From Rhodospirillaceae bacterium (GTDB lineage Bacteria; Pseudomonadota; Alphaproteobacteria; Rhodospirillales; Magnetovibrionaceae): a DNA stretch of 11,156 bases. This document shows, piece by piece, positions 1 to 6,642 of this stretch (its first letter is position 1; each line of letters starts with the position of its first letter). Location: contig JAOUJU010000035.1 of assembly GCA_029883045.1 (NCBI GenBank), forward strand, positions 1-11,156, written 5' to 3'. Position numbers and translations under genes: made by a program. Below the pieces are notes generated by a model, which saw only the letters and a program-made list of their open reading frames with translations, had not been told where the DNA came from and ran no database searches.

Positions 1-24
1 GATAATATGGTTGAAAAGTTCCAT
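1..24 (-). CDS. Start of a gene cut by the window edge, probably the second DUF1538 protein
   Basis: Directly after the TAG stop of the upstream DUF1538 gene, an ATG begins with no spacer (TAGATG on the minus strand) and stays open to the window edge, giving MELFNHII. Only eight codons are visible, so no domain can be assigned. DUF1538 genes usually occur as adjacent pairs, and this zero-spacing junction suits a translationally coupled partner, but that identity is inference from position only. Confidence 0.4.
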
Positions 25-768
25 CTAATAAACCATCCCATAAACCATAACGAACATCATCGGTGTCAGGCTGGCAAAGGCTATTAAACCAAAACCGTCG
101 GTAAGCGGGTTACGCCCACGAATGGCGGTTGCCAAACCAACGCCCAAAGCAGTTACCAAAGGAACGGTAATAGTGGATGTGGTAACCCCACCGGAATCAT
201 ACGCAATACCAACAATTTCAGGCGGTGCCGCCATGGTCAAAACCACCACCAAACCATAACCAATAATAATTACCCATTGGATTGGCCAGCCTTTGATAAT
301 GCGAATTACGCCGATAACAATTGCAAGACCAACCGAAAAAGCAACGGTCATGCGTAGACCGAACGCATAGCTGTCCATTGCTTCGTTATCGTGGTCAATA
401 CCACCGGCCTCAGCCACGGTTTTAGCGGCCTCAGCGGCAACAGCAATAAGGGCTGGCTCGGCAACGGTAGTTCCAAAACCAAGGGCAAAGGCAAAAGCCA
501 GTAACCACGCGACACTGCCTTTGCGGGCAAAATCTTGCGCCATGGATTCGCCCAACGGAAACAAACCCATTTCAAGCCCGCGGACAAAAAATGCAAGGCC
601 CAATATCACCAATGTGGTGCCGATAAGTATCTCGCCTAAATTAGGAAATGGTTGGCGCAAAACAACAATTTGAAAAAACGCAATAACCGCTATTATGGGT
701 ATAAGGTCGCGGCCCGCATCTACCAACAAGCGCGAAAGACCGTGAATTATTTTAAATACATCGCCCAT
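25..768 (-). CDS. DUF1538 family membrane protein (UmpA/UmpB type)
   Basis: A polytopic inner-membrane protein of 247 residues with about seven hydrophobic segments (roughly 22-38, 49-71, 86-110, 138-157, 162-180, 199-216, 226-245). Two features recall the DUF1538 family: the AEPA motif after a Gly-rich helix (residues 103-106) and DSGGVTT at 191-197 followed by a TVPL helix. DUF1538 pairs have been reported as a two-component Na+(K+)/H+ antiporter called UmpAB; that function is carried over from the family, not shown here. I place the start at the ATG at 768, because a GGGGA ribosome binding site lies just upstream. An in-frame TTG at 780 would add four residues but has no such site. The gene lies 71 bases downstream of cbtA on the same strand and may be cotranscribed with it. 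The next gene starts immediately at its stop codon. Confidence 0.8.
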   Translation of the reverse strand: MGDVFKIIHGLSRLLVDAGRDLIPIIAVIAFFQIVVLRQPFPNLGEILIGTTLVILGLAFFVRGLEMGLFPLGESMAQDFARKGSVAWLLAFAFALGFGTTVAEPALIAVAAEAAKTVAEAGGIDHDNEAMDSYAFGLRMTVAFSVGLAIVIGVIRIIKGWPIQWVIIIGYGLVVVLTMAAPPEIVGIAYDSGGVTTSTITVPLVTALGVGLATAIRGRNPLTDGFGLIAFASLTPMMFVMVYGMVY

Positions 769-839
769 GCTTTTCCCCAAACCAAATGGCTATAAATTAT
801 TATAATGGCGCGAAGGGTTTGGTTGGTTAAAAAAAATTA

Positions 840-1553
840 TTAAATTTCATCTTGGCCGCCTCGTCCCAGCATAAAACCCAGAGCGCCACCTATGGTTTGC
901 CAAAAACAAAACGTGCTAATAAGAGAATAAAAGGCAAAATCCCTAAGCAAATGGGCTGGAATATTGCTGGCGGTCTGGGTGCTTTCGGGTGCGCCTATGA
1001 TGTGTGGCAATAGCACCAGTAGCGCACCCACAACCTTGGGCCACCAACCATTACGGATGCCAGCTTGGATGGTGCATTCGCCCCCCCAATCGCCAATGAA
1101 CACTAATAAAACAATCCCCGCAGACGTGGACGCCACGCACAACCACCACCATATCTGGCGGGCCTCAAGGTCAACGTAAGCGGCCCCAGGCGGCATTGGC
1201 GGTTGACCAAATGCCGGGGCAAGGGAAAACGCAAACCAGCCAAAAAAACCCCAAATAAGACCAATTTTAAGGTTTACCGGCCTACCTTGAAATACCATGC
1301 CCGCCCCAATAATCAATGCAAAGGCAAGACCGGTAAGAGTATCAAAGGCAAAAGTATTTAACAAAATTTCTAGGTTGGAAATCGCGATGGTAAAAATACC
1401 CTGCGGGGCGACGTAATCTTCGACGCGTGCGCCCATTTCAAGAAATTCGGCAAAATCCATCAACGGGGCAAGCAATGCCGCGTGCATTATTGATACAACA
1501 ATTCCCCCCGCCACGCCCGAAATCAAGATTGCCGGGAATAAACGTTTTGTCAT
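840..1553 (-). CDS. cbtA: CbtA, predicted cobalt transporter membrane subunit
   Basis: A 237-residue integral membrane protein, the usual size for CbtA. About six hydrophobic stretches are visible (near 6-30, 71-89, 95-114, 134-154, 172-187, 203-229). CbtA-like hallmarks are the first helix running into APLMDFAEFLE (29-39), a loop containing QPPMPPGAAYVDLEARQ (117-133) leading into WWW, and PHIIGAP at 183-189. CbtA with CbtB was proposed as a cobalt uptake system because the genes are commonly controlled by B12 riboswitches in proteobacteria; the transport activity is a prediction. It lies 39 bases after cbtB on the same strand, which supports the pairing. The ATG at 1553 lacks a clear Shine-Dalgarno, so translation may depend on cbtB. 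The end has tandem TAA stops followed by a run of eight T. Confidence 0.88.
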   Translation of the reverse strand: MTKRLFPAILISGVAGGIVVSIMHAALLAPLMDFAEFLEMGARVEDYVAPQGIFTIAISNLEILLNTFAFDTLTGLAFALIIGAGMVFQGRPVNLKIGLIWGFFGWFAFSLAPAFGQPPMPPGAAYVDLEARQIWWWLCVASTSAGIVLLVFIGDWGGECTIQAGIRNGWWPKVVGALLVLLPHIIGAPESTQTASNIPAHLLRDFAFYSLISTFCFWQTIGGALGFMLGRGGQDEI

Positions 1554-1592
1554 TGGTGCATTGGCTTTATTTATGTATGTGGTTTTACAAAC

Positions 1593-1820
1593 TTAGTGGC
1601 AGGGAAATGAAAATGTATGGCGGGCATCATGGGCCACATCATGGGTTGCTTGGGCATAACCCACAACCGAAAGCAGACAAAGCCCAAGGGCAAGGGCAAA
1701 CGTGGCGGTAATTACCCGGTTGGTACGCGAAATATCGTGCCCTAAAATGCCAGAAGCGGGGCTAGAGGGACTAATGTTAGCCTTGGTGTTATTGCCAATT
1801 TTGCCGGAATTTACGGTCAT
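1593..1820 (-). CDS. cbtB: CbtB, small His-rich cobalt transporter subunit
   Basis: A 75-residue protein with one membrane span (about 36-57) and a short C-terminal tail rich in potential metal ligands: His60, His64, His68, Cys74 and His75, in the pattern HDVAHDARH followed by FPCH at the very end. A single helix followed by a conserved histidine tail ending FPCH is the layout of CbtB, the partner of CbtA. The tail is presumed to bind the metal, although this is not shown here. A GGGAG ribosome binding site lies ten bases before the ATG at 1820. The N-terminal 30 residues are polar and low in complexity and could in principle start later, but there is no later Met. It is the first gene of the leftward unit and diverges from chvI. 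Confidence 0.88.
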   Translation of the reverse strand: MTVNSGKIGNNTKANISPSSPASGILGHDISRTNRVITATFALALGLCLLSVVGYAQATHDVAHDARHTFSFPCH

Positions 1821-2042
1821 TTTGTTGTGACTCCCATTTTTCTGCTTCTGTGTATAAATCTATGCCATGTTTTTTAGCTGAGATACAGCCAAAAATTAGG
1901 ACAAGCCCCATAATGGCCCTAGCTGAGTACACGGCTATAATTTTGCCATAATACAAATACCAAATAAGATTATATTATTCAAAAGGGTGCGCGCCACAAA
2001 CCAAGGTTCAACGTGCCACATAACGACAAAGGGTAAGTATTT
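1821..2042. promoter_or_regulatory. Divergent cbtB/chvI intergenic region with twin TAGCTGAG hairpins
   Basis: This 222-base gap must hold the promoters of cbtB (leftward) and chvI (rightward). A possible chvI promoter is TTGCCA (1943-1948), a 16-base spacer and TAAGAT (1965-1970). A possible cbtB promoter on the minus strand is TTGGTA, a 17-base spacer and TTATAG. Two related elements begin with TAGCTGAG at 1875-1890 and 1920-1937, 45 bases apart. Each can fold into a small hairpin (GCTG/CAGC and TAGC/GCTA). I do not see the conserved boxes of a cobalamin riboswitch on the cbtB side. The promoter calls are by eye and weak. Confidence 0.35.
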
Positions 2043-2726
2043 ATGAGCAGCTCTATTGCACTGGTTGATGATGATCGCAATATATTAGCTTCGGTTTCGA
2101 TGGCCCTTGAGGCTGAGGGATTCGATGTTCGCACCTATACCGATGGTGAAGAAGCCCTTCGCGAAATATCGCGCAATCCACCAAATCTTGCCGTGCTTGA
2201 TATTAAAATGCCAAGAATGGATGGAATGGAATTACTGGCAGAACTAAAAAAACGCTCAGACCTTCCGGTAATATTTCTTACATCAAAAGACGACGAGGTC
2301 GACGAGGCCATGGGCCTGCGTATGGGGGCCGATGATTACATAAAAAAACCATTTTCCCAGCGCCTTTTAATAGAACGTATCCGTGCGGTACTACGCAGGT
2401 TTGACCCAGCATCTAGTGGTTCGGAAACATTGGACCGCGGTGACCTGATGATGGATACCAGCCGTCATTTATGCACCTGGAAAGGTACGCAGGTTAATTT
2501 AACTGTTACCGAATTTTTATTGTTACACGCGCTAGCAGTAAACCCCGGGCATGTGAAAAGTCGCGATCAATTAATCGATGCCGCTTATGGAGAAAATATC
2601 TATGTTGATGACCGCACCATTGATAGCCATATAAAGCGCCTGCGCCGCAAGTTTCGCGCGGCGGTCCCGGATTTTGATGAAATAGAAACACTTTACGGTG
2701 TTGGCTATCGCTACAAGGCTGACTGA
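2043..2726 (+). CDS. chvI: ChvI-type response regulator (OmpR/PhoB family)
   Basis: A 227-residue transcription factor. The receiver domain (about 5-118) carries the acidic cluster D9-D10-D11, phospho-acceptor Asp53 (in VLDIKMPRMDG), Thr80 and Lys102. A winged-helix DNA-binding domain fills about 130-227, with the recognition region RTIDSHIKRLRRKF (191-204) and the wing ending YGVGYRYK. The opening SIALVDDDRNILASV and the stretch LPVIFLTSKD are characteristic of ChvI in the alphaproteobacterial ExoS/ChvI and BvrS/BvrR group, which respond to acid or envelope stress and control envelope and exopolysaccharide genes. AAAGGG lies nine bases before the ATG. The cognate kinase gene follows after 15 bases. 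The regulon in this organism cannot be read from the window. Confidence 0.93.
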   Translation: MSSSIALVDDDRNILASVSMALEAEGFDVRTYTDGEEALREISRNPPNLAVLDIKMPRMDGMELLAELKKRSDLPVIFLTSKDDEVDEAMGLRMGADDYIKKPFSQRLLIERIRAVLRRFDPASSGSETLDRGDLMMDTSRHLCTWKGTQVNLTVTEFLLLHALAVNPGHVKSRDQLIDAAYGENIYVDDRTIDSHIKRLRRKFRAAVPDFDEIETLYGVGYRYKAD

Positions 2727-2741
2727 TCTAAACTGGGCATC

Positions 2742-4397
2742 ATGGAAAAAGAAAAAACAGATACCAGCCATAACGTCCATGCGCACACCATTGCAGCACA
2801 TATTCACGACCACGGGTTAAGCGGGCGATTTTCACGCATCACCCTTAGGATACTTATCGTTAATTTGTTGGCCCCGGCGATACTTGTGGCTGGGCTTTTT
2901 TATCTTGATGAATATCGTCGCAATCTTATTTCCACCGAACTTTCCGGTATGCGCACACACGCAGAAATTTTTGCGGTCGCCCTAGGTGAAAGCGCGGTAT
3001 CACCCATGGGACAAATGCTAATGCCGGAGCTTTCCTCACAGATTGTCCGCCGGCTGGCCTTTACCGCCGAAACGCGGGCGAGACTTTTTTTACCCGACGG
3101 CAGGTTAGCGGCTGATTCTAGAAACCTGCTTGAACCGGGCGGGCAAATACAGCGCCAAGACCTGCCCCCGCCAGTTTCCGATGAACAACAAGAAAGCCTG
3201 CTGGAAAGGGCATTTCAAACAATTGACCGAATTTATAATTGGCTACCGGGCGGTGAAAGCTACACCCCGTACCGCGAAAACGTAGAACAAAATGCAAGGG
3301 ACTACCCAGAAGTAATGGCCGCAATGAACGGTGATGTTTGGGTCGCGAGAAGGTCTATGCCCGATAGTTCGTTGGTGCTAACCGTTGCCATGCCGGTAAC
3401 GCGCTACAAGCAAACCTTGGGCGTTATTTTTCTTTCTAAAGGATCAGACGAAATAGACGCAGCCCTTTATGAGGTTCGCCTGGATATTTTGCGGGTATTT
3501 GGGATAGTTTTAATTATTACAGTAGCGCTTTCACTTTATCTGGCCGGAACAATCGCTAGACCCGTTCGCACACTGGCGCTTGCGGCCGAACGCATTCGCC
3601 GCGGACATCATCGCCAACACACAATTCCCGATTTTAGTGAACGCTCCGATGAAATTGGTGAACTGGCAAGCGCACTGGACGAAATGACCGAAGCCTTGTG
3701 GGCAAGGATGGATGCGATAGAACGTTTTGCTGCCGACGTTGCACACGAAATAAAAAATCCACTTACATCACTTAAAAGTGCAGTTGAAACAGCTGCGCGG
3801 CTTGACGATGTGGGGCAACAAAAAAAGTTGATGGGCATAATCCAAGATGATGTTGAACGGCTTGACCGTTTAATAAGTGATATTTCTGATGCTTCTAGGT
3901 TGGATGCCGAACTAAGCCGGGGTGAAACCGAAAAAGTTGATATCGGATCAATGTTGCAAACCATAACCAACATACACGATGCCACCAAACACGAGTCCGC
4001 GCCCATGGTAACAATTACTACAGAGCAAAACCTAATAACCGAAGCAATGGAAGGCCGCCTAGTGCAGGTGTTTAGAAACCTGCTGGTTAATGCAGCTTCC
4101 TTTAGCCCCCCTGCAAGCACCATAGATATTAATGCCAAACGCGAAGGCGACGATATTGTGATTAGCTTTACCGACCACGGGCCAGGAATTCCAGCCGGCA
4201 AAGAGGCGGCAATTTTTGAACGTTTTTACAGCGAACGCCCAGTAGCGGAAAAATTTGGCACCCATTCGGGCTTAGGTCTTGCCATTTCAAAGCAAATTAT
4301 TGACGCCCACGGCGGGCAGATTGGGGCAGAAAACATAATATCGGATGATGGCAAAATAACCGGGGCCAGATTTACGGTATGCCTTAGAGCTGCATAA
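2742..4397 (+). CDS. chvG: ChvG-type sensor histidine kinase
   Basis: A 551-residue inner-membrane kinase. Visible in order: a cytoplasmic N-terminal tail with six His in residues 10-24, a first membrane helix (about 36-56), a periplasmic sensor domain (about 58-248), a second helix (about 249-271), a HAMP linker (272-325), a dimerisation domain with phospho-acceptor His335 (ADVAHEIKNPLTSL), and an HATPase domain with the N box (Asn450), G1 box DHGPGI (478-483), F box FERFY (492-496) and G2 box SGLGLA (509-514). Length and layout fit ChvG/ExoS. It should autophosphorylate and pass phosphate to ChvI just upstream. The periplasmic inhibitor ExoR of rhizobia is not in this window. The start codon has only a weak ribosome binding site (CTGGGC), which suggests coupling to chvI. 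There is no other Met before residue 70, so the His-rich tail belongs to the protein if this start is used. Confidence 0.93.
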   Translation: MEKEKTDTSHNVHAHTIAAHIHDHGLSGRFSRITLRILIVNLLAPAILVAGLFYLDEYRRNLISTELSGMRTHAEIFAVALGESAVSPMGQMLMPELSSQIVRRLAFTAETRARLFLPDGRLAADSRNLLEPGGQIQRQDLPPPVSDEQQESLLERAFQTIDRIYNWLPGGESYTPYRENVEQNARDYPEVMAAMNGDVWVARRSMPDSSLVLTVAMPVTRYKQTLGVIFLSKGSDEIDAALYEVRLDILRVFGIVLIITVALSLYLAGTIARPVRTLALAAERIRRGHHRQHTIPDFSERSDEIGELASALDEMTEALWARMDAIERFAADVAHEIKNPLTSLKSAVETAARLDDVGQQKKLMGIIQDDVERLDRLISDISDASRLDAELSRGETEKVDIGSMLQTITNIHDATKHESAPMVTITTEQNLITEAMEGRLVQVFRNLLVNAASFSPPASTIDINAKREGDDIVISFTDHGPGIPAGKEAAIFERFYSERPVAEKFGTHSGLGLAISKQIIDAHGGQIGAENIISDDGKITGARFTVCLRAA

Positions 4398-4444
4398 ATA
4401 AAGGCGCCCTCGCCCCGGATATTTATTTTTGCTAAGGTTAAGCC

Positions 4445-4921
4445 ATGGGTAGCTTTAGAGACACCGTTCACGCCACCACCATTGCCATAAACGGCGAGGG
4501 TGTGCTTATTCGCGGGCCCGCCGGTAGCGGTAAATCCGACCTTGGCCTGCGCCTGATTGATGGCGGCGGGGCGTTAGTGGCGGATGATTACACCAAGTTA
4601 GAATTAATCGATGGAACAATTATTGTTTCCCCGCCCGAACCAATTTCCGGGATGATGGAAATTCGCGGCGTTGGGGTTGTGCAAATGGGCACCATCGGCA
4701 CCGCACCGCTTGTAATAATTGTAAATCTGGTTCGCCATGAACTGATTGAACGCCTGCCCGAACACCACACTGAAAAAATTATGGGAATTAATATCCCGGT
4801 AATCGAACTAGACCCGTTTGAACCGTCGGCAGCGGCAAAAGTACGCATAGCATTGCGCGCAATTAAAGAAAAAATATTTATAGAAGACGCCCACGGACAC
4901 AGTCACGGTACCAAACAATGA
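4445..4921 (+). CDS. hprK: HPr kinase/phosphorylase, short alphaproteobacterial form
   Basis: A 158-residue protein equivalent to only the catalytic C-terminal half of Gram-positive HprK, as is usual in alphaproteobacteria. The Walker A loop GPAGSGKS is at 24-31, followed by LVADD (44-48) and the HprK signature EIRGVGV (72-78). His9 sits where the catalytic-domain histidine of HprK is expected. The enzyme should phosphorylate HPr on the serine of its regulatory site (Ser59 in the HPr encoded downstream) and reverse that reaction. The C-terminus ends in a His-rich tail (AHGHSHGTKQ), which I do not recognise as a standard part of the family. It starts 47 bases after chvG, and its stop codon overlaps the rapZ start (ATGA), implying translational coupling. 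The 47-base gap contains a small GGCG/CGCC hairpin (4403-4414). Confidence 0.93.
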   Translation: MGSFRDTVHATTIAINGEGVLIRGPAGSGKSDLGLRLIDGGGALVADDYTKLELIDGTIIVSPPEPISGMMEIRGVGVVQMGTIGTAPLVIIVNLVRHELIERLPEHHTEKIMGINIPVIELDPFEPSAAAKVRIALRAIKEKIFIEDAHGHSHGTKQ

Positions 4922-5844
4922 ACCCAACAACAAAAAAATCGACAAATAAAAATTCGCAAGACAAATTGCGTCAAGTGGTTCTTGTCAGTGGTATGTCGGG
5001 TGCGGGAAAAACCACTGCACTGAAAGCGTTAGAAGACCTAGGCTTTGAAGCAGTTGATAACATCCCCCTATCGTTGATTGCAAATTTAGCCGCAGCGGCG
5101 ACAAATCTTGATAACAATAAAAAACATACGCGGGCATTGGGCATTGGGGTTGATATCCGGACACGGGATTTTAATTTTGACGCCTTTGCCAATGTCGTCA
5201 CCATGTTACGTGGTGATAAAACGCTAGATGTAAAAATTTTGTTTGTTGATTGCAATGATGATGAATTATTGCTGCGCTATAGCGAAACCCGCCATCGCCA
5301 CCCACTGGCACAAGACCGCCCAGTAATTGACGGCATCAATCTGGAACGAACACTTATTGCCCCGGTTGCAAGCTTGGCCGATATTAAAATAGACACCACC
5401 CAGCGTTCACCTGGCGATTTAAAAAATGCACTTTCTAAACATCTGGAAAATAGTGCAAGCGATGGCTTGGTTGTGGTTTTGACCTCGTTTGCATTTCCCC
5501 ATGGTTTACCGCGCGAGGCCGATATGGTTCTTGATGTTAGATTTTTGCAAAACCCCCATTACGATCAAGCCCTCAGAAAATTGAGCGGGATGGATAAAGC
5601 AGTTCAAAAATTTATAGAAAATGATCCTGATTTTACGGATTTTATGAAAAACACCAAATCCTTGATAAAGCCACTGCTGCCAAGGTTTGCAGCGGAAGGT
5701 AAATCATACCTGACAATTGCGATTGGCTGCACCGGCGGCAGGCATCGCTCGGTTTTTGTGGCTGAATGTTTAGGAAAGTGGATTGGCGAGGAAGGATTGA
5801 AAGCGCAGGTTTTTCACCGTGAAATAGATAATAAACTGGTATAG
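4918..5844 (+). CDS. rapZ: RapZ, P-loop RNase adapter / nucleotide-binding protein
   Basis: A 308-residue RapZ (YvcJ/YhbJ) family protein. The Walker A motif GMSGAGKT is at 25-32, and LGFEAVDNIP follows at 41-50. The C-terminal domain shows DVRFLQNPHY (206-215) and the family signature GCTGGRHRSV (270-279). In E. coli RapZ binds small RNAs and glucosamine-6-phosphate and guides RNase E to GlmZ; in alphaproteobacteria its target is not established as far as I know. The start is fixed by the ATGA overlap with hprK. The first 17 residues are a polar Lys/Asn/Thr-rich extension. The segment SFAFPHGLP (190-198) differs slightly from the more usual SFGFKYGLP. Its position between hprK and the EIIA gene links it to PTS or carbon/nitrogen signalling, which is inference from context. 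Confidence 0.93.
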   Translation: MNPTTKKSTNKNSQDKLRQVVLVSGMSGAGKTTALKALEDLGFEAVDNIPLSLIANLAAAATNLDNNKKHTRALGIGVDIRTRDFNFDAFANVVTMLRGDKTLDVKILFVDCNDDELLLRYSETRHRHPLAQDRPVIDGINLERTLIAPVASLADIKIDTTQRSPGDLKNALSKHLENSASDGLVVVLTSFAFPHGLPREADMVLDVRFLQNPHYDQALRKLSGMDKAVQKFIENDPDFTDFMKNTKSLIKPLLPRFAAEGKSYLTIAIGCTGGRHRSVFVAECLGKWIGEEGLKAQVFHREIDNKLV

Positions 5845-5906
5845 TTTTTATGTGCGATTATTTGTGTAGATAACCAAATAACTAATACTGTTGAAATGGA
5901 AAAAAA

Positions 5907-6311
5907 ATGATAGGGCTTGTTCTTGTAACCCATGGTCGACTTGCCGATGAGATGCTTGCTGCACTTGAACATGTAGTCGGCCCACAAAAAGCGTTCAGTA
6001 ATGTTTGCATCGGCCCCGATGACGACATGGAAGAACGGCGTCAACATATACTTGAAAGTATCACCAAAGTAGACGACGGCGACGGTGTTATATTGCTGAC
6101 TGATATGTTTGGGGGGACACCGTCTAATTTGGCTATAAGCGTTATTGACAAAGCTAATGTCGAGGTTATTGCCGGGGTAAATCTGCCTATGCTTATTAAA
6201 CTTGCAAGTGTACGCGAAGGTAGCACGCTTTTACAGGCCGCCACCCAGGCAAAGGACGCTGGACGTAAATACATAAACATCGCATCAGAGCTTTTAAAAC
6301 AGGATTCTTAA
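5907..6311 (+). CDS. PTS mannose-family EIIA component
   Basis: A 134-residue single-domain EIIA of the mannose/fructose/sorbose family. The phosphorylation site is His9 in LVTHGRLA, and the family motif LLTDMFGGTPSN follows in the middle of the protein. It should accept phosphate from HPr-His28. No EIIB, EIIC or EIID gene is in the window, so a regulatory output by phosphorylation state is more likely than sugar transport; that is inference, though it matches the known incomplete PTS of alphaproteobacteria. A 62-base gap after rapZ is the longest in the cluster and could hold a promoter, but the best candidate (TTGTGT, 15-base spacer, TAATAC) is weak. The ribosome binding site is probably GGA within the A-rich run before the ATG. 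HPr starts five bases after its stop. Confidence 0.92.
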   Translation: MIGLVLVTHGRLADEMLAALEHVVGPQKAFSNVCIGPDDDMEERRQHILESITKVDDGDGVILLTDMFGGTPSNLAISVIDKANVEVIAGVNLPMLIKLASVREGSTLLQAATQAKDAGRKYINIASELLKQDS

Positions 6312-6316
6312 TCGTT

Positions 6317-6625
6317 ATGCCCGCAGCCGATAGCAACAAAACAAAAAGCGGCAATCAAAATTCGCGCGTTCTTGCCATCAGAAACGAGCGCGGCCTACAC
6401 GCCCGGGCTGCTGCCAAATTTGTAAAAACCGCAGGTGAATTTGATGCCAATACAAATGTTTCAAAAGATGGGCAGACCGTATCAGGGTCTTCAATAATGG
6501 GGCTAATGATGCTGGCAGCCAGTATTGGCAGCACAATAGAAGTAAGCGCAAGCGGAAATGACGCGCCGGATGTTTTGGATGCGCTAGAAAAATTAGTAGA
6601 CGACAGATTTGGCGAAGAAATTTAA
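6317..6625 (+). CDS. ptsH: HPr phosphocarrier protein
   Basis: A 102-residue HPr with a polar N-terminal extension of about 16 residues before the HPr fold. The EI-dependent site is His28 in RGLHARAA, and the HprK-dependent site is Ser59 in SGSSIMGLM. The spacing of 31 residues between them matches His15/Ser46 of classical HPr. HARAA in place of HARPA is a minor variation. It relays phosphate from EI (next gene) to EIIA (previous gene), and Ser59 is the target of HprK encoded upstream, so all partners are in the cluster. The ATG at 6317 has no ribosome binding site at good spacing (AGGA is twelve bases away), so translation may be coupled to the EIIA stop five bases before it. An alternative internal start is not obvious. 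Confidence 0.94.
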   Translation: MPAADSNKTKSGNQNSRVLAIRNERGLHARAAAKFVKTAGEFDANTNVSKDGQTVSGSSIMGLMMLAASIGSTIEVSASGNDAPDVLDALEKLVDDRFGEEI

Positions 6626-6642
6626 CAAGAGATTTAATTTAC

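Noticed and set aside
1427..1711. A 94-codon plus-strand frame over cbtA and cbtB
   Set aside because: It is antisense to both genes, which have clear family motifs. The His- and Pro-rich translation comes from the complementary strand.
1875..1890. TPP-riboswitch-like GCTGAGATAC
   Set aside because: The other conserved TPP boxes, including ACCTGATC, are missing downstream, and the neighbouring genes are not thiamine genes.
3608..4201. A 197-codon open frame on the minus strand inside chvG
   Set aside because: It is Ser/Ile-rich antisense sequence lying across the kinase core of chvG, which has all its motifs in frame, so it is a shadow.
5845..5906. Internal promoter between rapZ and the EIIA gene (TTGTGT, 15-base spacer, TAATAC)
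   Set aside because: The -35 match is weak and the spacer is too short, so it is mentioned only as a possibility in the EIIA entry.
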